Position numbers and translations under genes: made by a program
Notes under the pieces: model-generated
Seen by the model: the letters and a program-made list of their open reading frames with translations, nothing else
What the model was told of the DNA's origin: nothing
Databases searched by the model: none
Part shown: one piece after another, positions 9,406-17,043 of the stretch
Layout: every line of letters starts with the position of its first letter
Numbering within the stretch: position 1 is the first letter of the stretch
Origin: a bacterium
Lineage (GTDB): Bacteria; 4484-113; JAGGVC01
Reading direction: 5' to 3'
DNA: 64,000 nucleotides
Assembly: GCA_039961635.1 (NCBI GenBank)
Contig: JABRWB010000013.1
Coordinates: 1-64,000 of the forward strand

Positions 9406-9434
9406 AAAAAAAGTCCCCGGATATGAGTCCGGGG
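9406..9434 (-). terminator. Rho-independent terminator, with an alternative pairing
   Basis: On the minus strand a perfect 7-bp stem (CCCCGGA / TCCGGGG, 6-nt loop) is followed by seven T residues (plus-strand A-run 9406-9412). It would end transcripts arriving from the response-regulator gene at 9780. A third arm at 9443-9451 (TCCGGGGAC) pairs perfectly over 9 bp with 9413-9421, so two mutually exclusive hairpins are possible. Confidence 0.75.
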
Positions 9435-9779
9435 TAACCAACTCCGGGGACGTGTTCAAGCGTATCGCTGACCGGTTAGACACGAGTTCCCGGATTTTGT
9501 TCCAAAGTTCCGGGGTGAAAACAAAAAAACTCCAGACGCACCTGGGCGCGAATGAAAAACGGATCTGCCATCATGCCGCGACAGGACTAGTCAAGCGCCA
9601 AATCTGCAACCGGCCGGCGATGCGCCTTACATCCTATGGTTCGCGCAATCACCTGCAGGAATATCAACCCGGCAGGCGGGAAAGCCATGCTCTATCTTTT
9701 CCTGCCTGCTTGTGCCCATTGGATGCCGACAATTTACCAATAATTGCAATAATTTATAAATTCGGCAGCGGGAAAAGCG
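9435..9779. other. Non-coding gap, AT-rich next to response-regulator stop
   Basis: Apart from the third hairpin arm at 9443-9451 I see no gene. The last 50 bases before 9780 are AT-rich (AATAATTTATAAATT). An open frame on the plus strand crosses this area and runs into the response-regulator gene; its composition does not look coding. Confidence 0.5.
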
Positions 9780-11132
9780 CTACTTCGTCCCGAGCAACTC
9801 TTCAAGCTCCGAAAGGGTAATTCCCAGTGCCGCCGCAGCATTCACGGGATCGTATTGATAAAACTCGTACGCCAAAAGAGCCTGTTCGCGCTCCACATCG
9901 CGCAGCTTTTTGGGCTTGTAACCGGGCGGCAGCGGATGGCCGCCTGCAAGTATCTCGCGCAGGTACGGCGTAAGCGACGCTGTCGAAAGCTCCTCTCCCT
10001 TTTCGTTCGCGGCGCACGCGGCGATTATTGACCGAAGCTCGCTTCTGTTGCCGGGATAAAAATATCCCTTGAGCATTTCCATCAGCTCGGGCTGGATGCC
10101 GGAAAAAGGACGCCCAAGCCGGGCGGCTTCCTCCTCCAGGAAATGGCGGGCGAGCACCGGGATGTCGTCAGGCCGCTCACGCAAAGGGGGAATTCGGACG
10201 GTATTCGCATTCAGGTGGTAAAGCAAATCCTGCGAAAAGTCCGCGCCCTCCTCGCCCGAAAGATCGACTTCGGATGCGGCGATGAGACGGACGCTCGCTC
10301 GCCTTATTTCGGTGGAGCCGTCCCGGTAAAACGCGCCCGACTTGATAAGCCTGTTGAGCCGCACCTGCATGGGATGCGTCAACCTGTCCACGCAGTCCAG
10401 AAAAAGCGTCCCGCCCACCGCGGCCTCCACGAAACCGGCGCGCTCTTCCATACGCCCGCTCCAGTCCCGCGCCCGGCCGAAAAAGTGCTCGGAAAACCGC
10501 TCGGGATCGTACGCCGCGGCGTCCACCACGATGAACGGCCCCCCCCGGCGCCCGCTGATTGCGTGAATGGAATAGGCAAGAAGGTGCTTGCCCGTGCCGC
10601 GTTCGCCTTGGATGAAAATCGGCAAATCGCCCAGCGCCATCCGCTCCACCTCGTGCAGGATGCGTATCATCGAGGGGTCGAGCGTGGGGAATTCCGAAAA
10701 TTCCTGCTGGTGGGAAAGATCCTCGCGCTTGAGCTGCGAAGGAAGGCTGGAAATCGAGCTTTTTATCCCGCTTTGCTTGACCGCGCTGGCGAGGACTTCC
10801 AGCAGGGTTTCCTCGTCCACCGGCTTTGTCAGGTAATCGAAAGCGCCCTGCTTCATGGCCTTGACCGCCAGGTCCACGTCGCCAACGCCGGTGAGTATGA
10901 TGACGGGAACAGAAAGACCGCGCTCCGATATAAGCCGCATGATATCGAGGCCGCTCATGTAAGGCATGTCCATATCCAGAACCACCGCGTCGAATGGTTC
11001 GCGTTCGAGAATGGGAAGGACGCGGCGCGAGTCGTTTTCGACGGCGGCTTCGTATTCCTCGGTCTGCGCGAGGAAAACCATCAGATAATTCGTAACGGCG
11101 ACGTCATCGTCCACCACCAACACCCTGTGCAT
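9780..11132 (-). CDS. NtrC-family response regulator with degenerate AAA+ domain
   Basis: The order is receiver, AAA+ and Fis-type helix-turn-helix, as in sigma-54 activators (450 residues). The receiver is intact, with phospho-acceptor D53 (VVLDMDMPYMSG), LTG near 80 and K103. The AAA+ domain keeps Walker A GERGTGKH (176-183). The segment that should read GAFTGA is RARDWSGR (220-227), and Walker B reads GGTLFLDCVDRL, so the acidic residue after D246 is Cys. Family knowledge says GAFTGA contacts sigma-54 and the second Walker B acid supports ATP hydrolysis; both losses argue against sigma-54 activation. The C-terminal helix (VNAAAALGITLSELEELL) still looks DNA-binding. It overlaps the kinase stop by one base (TAATG), implying coupled translation. 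Confidence 0.88.
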   Translation of the reverse strand: MHRVLVVDDDVAVTNYLMVFLAQTEEYEAAVENDSRRVLPILEREPFDAVVLDMDMPYMSGLDIMRLISERGLSVPVIILTGVGDVDLAVKAMKQGAFDYLTKPVDEETLLEVLASAVKQSGIKSSISSLPSQLKREDLSHQQEFSEFPTLDPSMIRILHEVERMALGDLPIFIQGERGTGKHLLAYSIHAISGRRGGPFIVVDAAAYDPERFSEHFFGRARDWSGRMEERAGFVEAAVGGTLFLDCVDRLTHPMQVRLNRLIKSGAFYRDGSTEIRRASVRLIAASEVDLSGEEGADFSQDLLYHLNANTVRIPPLRERPDDIPVLARHFLEEEAARLGRPFSGIQPELMEMLKGYFYPGNRSELRSIIAACAANEKGEELSTASLTPYLREILAGGHPLPPGYKPKKLRDVEREQALLAYEFYQYDPVNAAAALGITLSELEELLGTK

Positions 11133-13192
11133 TACGCCGCACCCCCTTCGGATGCCCGTGCTCCCGTTTCCGCCTGGCTTTGCGCCGGAACCGAAACCGC
11201 GTCCGCGGCTTTTTTCCCGACCGGCAGCGTGACGGTGAACGTCGTTCCCTCGTCCACCTTGCTGGCCACATTTATAGTTCCTCCATGCTCCTCCACGATC
11301 CGGAAGACGATGGGCAATCCCAAGCCCGTACCCCCCTTCGCCCTTCGCGTGGTGAAGAAGGGGTCGAAAATATTTTTAAGCGTGCGCTCGCTCATTCCCT
11401 TGCCGTTGTCCGCGACTTTTATGACGACGTTTCCGCCCTCCGCGCGCGTGGACACCCTGATTACACCCCGTCTGTCATCCGGCATCGCCTGCGCCGCGTT
11501 CATTATCAGATTTATCATCACCTGTTCGAGCTTTTGAGCGTTTCCGGTCAGGACGGGCAATTCGGGCGCCAAGTCGAGCTCGATATCCGCGAACTTGTGC
11601 ACCTGGGTATGGACCAGGCGTGCGGATGCGTCTATCACCGTGTTCACGTCAACCATGTCGATTAAAAGCCCCTCGTCGCGGCGGGCGAATCCCTTCAATC
11701 CCTCGACGATTCCCTTGATTCGCTCGCTTCCGTGGGCCATGTCCGACACCAGCGTCATTATGTGTTCGCGAAAAAACGGATACTTGAGCCGGGCGATTTT
11801 GAGATCGGGATTTTTTTCATAGTGCGCGTCGACGATGGGAAGAATATCCTTCAGCGCCTGCTCGATTATTTTTATATTGCCGCGGATAAACTGGTTGGGA
11901 TTGTTTATTTCGTGGCCCACTCCGCTGACCAACTGGCCGAGAGACGCCAGCTTGTCGGCTTGCTGCAATTGAGTTTCGTAATGCTTCTGCCGCGTTATGT
12001 CGCGATAAAATTCGAATATTCCCTCCACCTCGTTTTGCTCGCTGAATATCGGAAGCGCGTGAACCTCGAAATACTCGTCTCCGTGCTTCATTTCCATTAC
12101 TATGGGCAGCTTGTCCGCGATTATTTTCGACAGGCGGCAATCCGGGCACGGAACGTCCGAATTGAAAAACGTTTTGTAGCATTTTTCGCCAGCCGCGACG
12201 TTTTCCCTGTTCGTCAGTACCACATTGCGCCGGCGGTCGATTATGGCCGCCTTGTCGGGGATGGCGCGCAATATCGTTTCCAGCCGCTTGGTGGATTCTT
12301 CGAACCCGCGAGTTACGTTCGCCAAATACGCGTCCACCGCGGCCAGCCTTTCGCGCTGCGCTTCGAGCTCCTCCGTGCGCGCGGCTATCTCCTCCTCCAG
12401 TTCGCGCAGCCGCCTTCTGAACTCCGCTTCTTCGCCCACCTTGCGCGTCAGAGTATCGCGATACTCCTTTCGCTCCAGCGCGACCGTGAGCATCCGGCCG
12501 ATCTCGTCCAGCATCTTTTGCTCTTCGGGCAAGTAGTCGTAAAAGTCGCTGTCGTAACCTACGCGAATTTCCCCTCTTTTTTGATTGCGAACTACAAGAT
12601 CAATTCTAAGAAATTCGGAGCTAATGGGTTTTTCGCCGTATTCAGCCCCCTGGTATACGGAGTAAACCATCACTCGTTCCGGATAGTGCATCCCGGGCGC
12701 GATATATTTTGGAAGCTCGCTGAAAAACTCCGTAACCGTCGCGGAATCCTCAATCCACTCGGCGATAGAATAAATGCAGCTCAATTCCTTGATTCGCTCT
12801 TCCTTTTCCCACTCCGCATACGCGGAAAGCCCCGCAATTTTCGTTCCGTAAAAAATGTATAAATCCCCCCGCTCGGTTGCGGACGCTCCGCAGCTTATCG
12901 TGAAGGACGCGCCCGGATCGTCATGCGAGGAAAAAACCAATCGCCCGCTTTTACCAGCCCTCGCGCGGCCCATGGCTTCCCGAATCGCCTCCACCCTGGT
13001 GTCCCAGGTTTCCGAGTTCGAGCCAGAGCGCAGCGCGTCGAGGTCGAGCGCGGCCGCGGCGGAGCGTCCGATTCCGCATTCGCGAAGAACAAGCGGACTC
13101 GCATGAATTATGCGCCCGTCACCGTCGACAATCAGAAGAAAGTCGAAGGTTTGCTCCAGGAGCTCGAATAAATCTCCGAGATGTACTTCCAT
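11132..13192 (-). CDS. Soluble PAS/GAF sensor histidine kinase
   Basis: The 686-residue protein has no membrane segment, so it senses a cytoplasmic signal. An N-terminal PAS-like domain (residues 8-115) is followed by a GAF-like region (140-245), a coiled coil (245-310) and a second PAS domain (310-405). That PAS carries the cysteine motif KCYKTF and PCPDC (C338, C349, C352), which may bind metal or react to redox. The HisKA box has the phospho-acceptor H427 (SGVGHEINNPNQF). The ATPase domain has an N box (NLIMNAAQAM) and G boxes (ADNGKGM, GGTGLGLPI). Its partner is the response regulator immediately downstream. The ATG at 13192 has no clear ribosome-binding site. The repeat element at 13199-13330 lies just upstream. 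Confidence 0.92.
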   Translation of the reverse strand: MEVHLGDLFELLEQTFDFLLIVDGDGRIIHASPLVLRECGIGRSAAAALDLDALRSGSNSETWDTRVEAIREAMGRARAGKSGRLVFSSHDDPGASFTISCGASATERGDLYIFYGTKIAGLSAYAEWEKEERIKELSCIYSIAEWIEDSATVTEFFSELPKYIAPGMHYPERVMVYSVYQGAEYGEKPISSEFLRIDLVVRNQKRGEIRVGYDSDFYDYLPEEQKMLDEIGRMLTVALERKEYRDTLTRKVGEEAEFRRRLRELEEEIAARTEELEAQRERLAAVDAYLANVTRGFEESTKRLETILRAIPDKAAIIDRRRNVVLTNRENVAAGEKCYKTFFNSDVPCPDCRLSKIIADKLPIVMEMKHGDEYFEVHALPIFSEQNEVEGIFEFYRDITRQKHYETQLQQADKLASLGQLVSGVGHEINNPNQFIRGNIKIIEQALKDILPIVDAHYEKNPDLKIARLKYPFFREHIMTLVSDMAHGSERIKGIVEGLKGFARRDEGLLIDMVDVNTVIDASARLVHTQVHKFADIELDLAPELPVLTGNAQKLEQVMINLIMNAAQAMPDDRRGVIRVSTRAEGGNVVIKVADNGKGMSERTLKNIFDPFFTTRRAKGGTGLGLPIVFRIVEEHGGTINVASKVDEGTTFTVTLPVGKKAADAVSVPAQSQAETGARASEGGAA

Positions 13193-13198
13193 AAAATC

Positions 13199-13330
13199 AG
13201 TTGCTTAGTTGCTTAGTTTTTTAGTTGTTTAGTTTTTTGGTTGAAAGACGGCTCCGGCATCCGGACTCAAGGCCGGACTCCAAACTATAAAACTAAATAA
13301 CTAAAGAACTAACGAACTAAATAACTTTTT
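13199..13330. repeat. Inverted array of degenerate 8-bp repeats (TTAGTTnn / AACTAAnn)
   Basis: The left arm (13199-13243) is about five copies of TTAGTTKY with 8-bp period. The right arm (13282-13330) is about six copies of AACTAAnn, the reverse complement. A 38-bp GC-rich centre (13244-13281) containing repeated CCGGACTC separates them. The arms can form a long AU-rich hairpin. It sits exactly between the stop of the large fusion gene (13330) and the kinase start (13192). Confidence 0.8.
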
Positions 13331-16300
13331 CAACTCCTTATCCTGAAACGCTCCAGGCCGACGTTATGGATTTCGCGCTTGTAACGCGCCGCCGCGGTGA
13401 GCGCGGGCGCGATCGGCGCGGGCTTAACCTGAACGTCGGCAACCACGAGTCGCCCCGCGCCGTCCCATTCCCGCTTGCCGTTCGTATTCCAGTAGAAATG
13501 CGAATACGGTGCGGAATTTGCGAACACGGCCGCACGCAGCTCGCCTGTTGCGTCCGACACAGCGCCGTAATTCAAACACATCCCCAGCCCGTTTGCAAGC
13601 AGCGCCAGGATTTCCCAGTTCTGCATCCCCGCGGGCGCTTTGACGGCGTCGTCGAAATGGACAAGCCTGCCCTCGTAAGAAATGCGCGTCCCCGCGCATT
13701 CAAGATAAGTCGACCCCGGCAGCGCGACGCTGGCAAATTCCGTCGTCTCGGTGGCTGCCCAGTCCAGCGCGACGGTGAACTCTATGTTGCGAAGCCATGA
13801 CGCGGTTTTGTCTTCGCGCATCGGATCCTCGCCAACGATGAGCGCGCCGCGGATTGAGCCGGATTCGAGCAGTTGCAGAAGCTCCGCGCGAGTACGCGCG
13901 CCGGCCAGCCCGTTCGCGCGCTTTTTGCCCGGGTGGAATGCCGGATCCGCGCCGGTTAATTCAACCGCCGCGCCGTTTGCGGACAAGTGCGGCAGTATCA
14001 GATCCGCCGCGACTCCCGCGCCGCGCAAAAGTATCGCAAGGTTCGCCAGTGCGGACATGTCGCCCGGCGCCTGGTCTTCCGCGCGGTCGGGACTGTGAAT
14101 TATCGCGACGTTGCGCGCGGATTTGAGCGCGAAAGCCGCGCGCTTGATTTTCCCCGCGTCCACTCCGGTTGCAAGCGAAATAGATTCGGGGCTGTAATCG
14201 TGCAGATCTGCCAAAAATTCGTCGCCGCCGGGAACGGCTTTGACCGTTTTCCTGTCGAAAAATCCGTCGTCCAGCAATACCTGGATCACGCCGTTCCAAA
14301 GCAGCGCGGCGCGGCCGCGCATCGGATCCAGCGCGACCTCGGCCATCACTTCGAGCGGATCGCGGCTTGAGTTCGCGACGACCAGTTTCGCGCCTCGCCT
14401 GACCGCCGCGATTACCTTTTCCGACAGTATCAGGTGGTCGCCTTCCAGATTCGTGTTGTTGCAGACAATCACGTCGGCCTTCTCCACCGCACTCCCGTCC
14501 GATGTGGACGCCGTGAATCCAAGCGAGCGGTCAAGCGCGCCGGAATCCACCCCCCCGGCGAGCGCGGCGAACGAACTTACGTTGTTCGTGCCCAATCCTT
14601 CGCGCGCGATTCGCGCGGCCAGATACATCACTTCGTTCGTCTGCTCCGGCGAAACGAAAACGGCGACCGATTGCGGGCCGTATTTTTCGGCGACGCCCTT
14701 CAGCCCTTCGACCGCGGCGGATATCGCCGCGGGCAGACCGGCTTCGATACTTCCGCCGTCCCTGCGAATTTTGGGCGACGTAATCCGAGCCTGTTTGATG
14801 AACAGCTCGTTGCCGAACCGGCCGTACTGGCACAGGTAATCCCCCGGGCGGCCGGACGGCTCGATGAAATACGCTCCCCCCCCGAATTTGCGCACCGTTA
14901 CAGGACAGGCGAGCGAGCAGAATCCGCAGTGCGACGCGACGTCTTCGGTCGCGAGGCTCGCCCTGCCAGGGAACGGGAATTTCGTGGTCAGCGCGCCGAC
15001 GGGGCATGTGTCTATGCAGTTTCCACAGGATACGCAGTTGGTGAGCACCAGCGGGTCGTTCATCGCGGGACGCATCTCGGTGCGGAATCCCCGCCCCACC
15101 AGTCCGAGCGCGGATATGGGAAGAATCTTTTCGCACGTGCGGATGCACCGCGCGCACAATATGCATTTGTTAGGGTCGTAATCTATGTACGGATGGCGGC
15201 TGTCCACCTTGTGCTTTCGCACCTGGCCGCGGAAGCGCTCCATGTCCACGCCGTACTCCTGGGAGTAAAGCCGCAGCTTGCAAGAATCGAACACGACGCA
15301 TCCGCAGGCAAGGCAGCGCGCGCACTCGTGCGCCGTGTCCTCCCATTCGTAGCCGGTCGCGACTTCCTCGAAGCTGCGCTCCCGGTCGGCCACTTCTATT
15401 TCGTGCATGTGGCGTCGGCGGCTTTCGGGTATTTCGCCGAGCTCGGTTTTTCCCGGCTTTTCCCAGAACGCCTTCGTCACGACAAACGGCTCAACCGGAG
15501 GCTTTTCGCCCGACAAGTACGCGTGAATCGCTTTGGCCGCCCGCTGGCCGTCGCGGATGGCGTCAATCACGACGGTCGGGCCGTCGTCCGCGACGTCTCC
15601 GCCCGCGTAAACGCCCGGAACGTTCGTTTCCATCGTTCTCGGATTGGATACGATCGTTCCCCATTTTGTCAGCTTTATCCCGTCGCCGTTGCCGCGTGCG
15701 ATTTCGCCGATCACCGGCTCCTGTCCGATCGCGGAAATCGCCAGGTCGCATGGAAGCTCGAACTCGCTGCCTTCCTGCGGCACGGGCCGCCTGCGGCCGG
15801 AGGAATCGGGCTCGCCCAGCTTCATCCGGATGCATTTAAGCGCCTTCAGCCTTCCGCCTTCGGACACTATTTCGACCGGCGCGGCAAGCTCCATTATTTC
15901 GATGCCTTCCTTCAGGCAGTCTTCGATTTCCAGTTTGTCCGCGGGCATTTCGGCCTTCGTGCGCCGGTATAGGATGATCACCTTGTCGGCGCCGAGCCGC
16001 CAGGAAACACGCGCGGCGTCCATCGCGGTGTTACCCCCCCCTACGACGACCACGGTTCCGGACAGTTCCGCCGGCTTTTCCGTGTTTTCGAGAAGAAAAT
16101 CCACTCCGCCGACAACGCCTATGGTCTCGTTCTCCCCGGGGATTCCCATTTCTTTTGCGCCCATCGCGCCCGCCGCGATGAACACCGCGTCGTGGCGCTT
16201 GCGCAGTTCTTCCAGCGTCACGTCCTTTCCCACGCGAACGCCGCATTCGATTTTTGCGCCGACGCGGCAAATGAACTCGATTTCGCGGTCGAGCACTTCC

Positions 16301-17043
16301 TTGGGCAACCTGTACTCCGGGATGCCGTAGCGCAGCATTCCGCCCGGCTTGGGCAGCGCTTCGTAAATCACGCTGTCGTATCCCTTGCGGCCGAGGAACC
16401 ATGCGGCCGTCAGCCCCGCCGGGCCGCTGCCCACTATCCCGACCGTTTTTCCCTTGGGCTCCTCGCGCTCCGGCTCGCCGTCGTACGCGCCCGGCTGATC
16501 GGTCACGAAACGTTTGATGAAGTTGATTCCCACCGGCTCGTCTATATCCACGCGGCGGCAGGCCACCTCGCACTTTCGCACGCACACGCGTCCGCAAATC
16601 GCGGGAAGCGGATTGGTCTCGCGCACGAGATCCACGGCCTTGCGGAACTCTCCCATCGCGGCGAGCGCAAGGTATCCCTGCGCGTTGACCCCCGCCGGGC
16701 AGCCGAGCATGCACGGCGACAGGCAGTCCGCGTAATGGTTCGAAACTAGAAGCTCCAGGCAAGTCCTGCGCGACGCGTTTATCCTTTCGCTCCGGGTGGT
16801 CACCTTCATCCCCGGCGCGACGCGCGTCGAGCATGACGGCTGCAGATTCGGCCTGCCTTCGATTTCCACCGTGCAGAGGAAACACGATGCGTACGGCTCC
16901 AGCTCCTTCGCGTGGCACAGCGTCGGTATCTCGTCAAGCTTGTAATCCTCTACGACTTCGAGGATGGTCTGGCCGGGCTCGGCCTCCACCTCGACTCCGT
17001 TGATTTCAAGCCTTATTTTTTCCGTTGCGGATTCCATTCTCAT
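13330..17043 (-). CDS. 2Fe-2S / GltD-like / 4Fe-4S / FdhA-NuoG-like fusion oxidoreductase
   Basis: This 1237-residue iron-sulfur flavoprotein is the catalytic core of a cytoplasmic NAD(P)-linked complex. In order it has a [2Fe-2S] ferredoxin domain (residues 5-80; TLCHAKE, CFLC), a GltD N-terminal Fe-S region (CLSPCMLGCPAG, CGRVCVRKCEVAC), a FAD domain (GIVGSGPAGLTAAW), a NAD(P) domain (VVVGGGNTAMDAAR), two [4Fe-4S] motifs (CILCARCIRTC, CVSCGNCIDTC) and a molybdopterin-oxidoreductase fold opening with CGFCSLAC and LCQYGRFG. The FdhA-type catalytic motif, normally ARLCH or ARLUH, reads AALAGG, so Cys/Sec and His are gone and formate dehydrogenase activity is unlikely. The ATG at 17043 overlaps the NuoF-like stop (ATGA). 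Open sequence further upstream is only antisense-like read-through of that gene. Confidence 0.88.
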   Translation of the reverse strand: MRMESATEKIRLEINGVEVEAEPGQTILEVVEDYKLDEIPTLCHAKELEPYASCFLCTVEIEGRPNLQPSCSTRVAPGMKVTTRSERINASRRTCLELLVSNHYADCLSPCMLGCPAGVNAQGYLALAAMGEFRKAVDLVRETNPLPAICGRVCVRKCEVACRRVDIDEPVGINFIKRFVTDQPGAYDGEPEREEPKGKTVGIVGSGPAGLTAAWFLGRKGYDSVIYEALPKPGGMLRYGIPEYRLPKEVLDREIEFICRVGAKIECGVRVGKDVTLEELRKRHDAVFIAAGAMGAKEMGIPGENETIGVVGGVDFLLENTEKPAELSGTVVVVGGGNTAMDAARVSWRLGADKVIILYRRTKAEMPADKLEIEDCLKEGIEIMELAAPVEIVSEGGRLKALKCIRMKLGEPDSSGRRRPVPQEGSEFELPCDLAISAIGQEPVIGEIARGNGDGIKLTKWGTIVSNPRTMETNVPGVYAGGDVADDGPTVVIDAIRDGQRAAKAIHAYLSGEKPPVEPFVVTKAFWEKPGKTELGEIPESRRRHMHEIEVADRERSFEEVATGYEWEDTAHECARCLACGCVVFDSCKLRLYSQEYGVDMERFRGQVRKHKVDSRHPYIDYDPNKCILCARCIRTCEKILPISALGLVGRGFRTEMRPAMNDPLVLTNCVSCGNCIDTCPVGALTTKFPFPGRASLATEDVASHCGFCSLACPVTVRKFGGGAYFIEPSGRPGDYLCQYGRFGNELFIKQARITSPKIRRDGGSIEAGLPAAISAAVEGLKGVAEKYGPQSVAVFVSPEQTNEVMYLAARIAREGLGTNNVSSFAALAGGVDSGALDRSLGFTASTSDGSAVEKADVIVCNNTNLEGDHLILSEKVIAAVRRGAKLVVANSSRDPLEVMAEVALDPMRGRAALLWNGVIQVLLDDGFFDRKTVKAVPGGDEFLADLHDYSPESISLATGVDAGKIKRAAFALKSARNVAIIHSPDRAEDQAPGDMSALANLAILLRGAGVAADLILPHLSANGAAVELTGADPAFHPGKKRANGLAGARTRAELLQLLESGSIRGALIVGEDPMREDKTASWLRNIEFTVALDWAATETTEFASVALPGSTYLECAGTRISYEGRLVHFDDAVKAPAGMQNWEILALLANGLGMCLNYGAVSDATGELRAAVFANSAPYSHFYWNTNGKREWDGAGRLVVADVQVKPAPIAPALTAAARYKREIHNVGLERFRIRS

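Noticed and set aside
9389-9820. Plus-strand open frame of 143 codons
   Set aside because: It crosses a terminator and the end of the response regulator, and its composition does not look like a protein.
13330-17043. Formate dehydrogenase with selenocysteine
   Set aside because: There is no in-frame TGA and the catalytic motif is Ala-Gly-Gly, not Cys or Sec with His.
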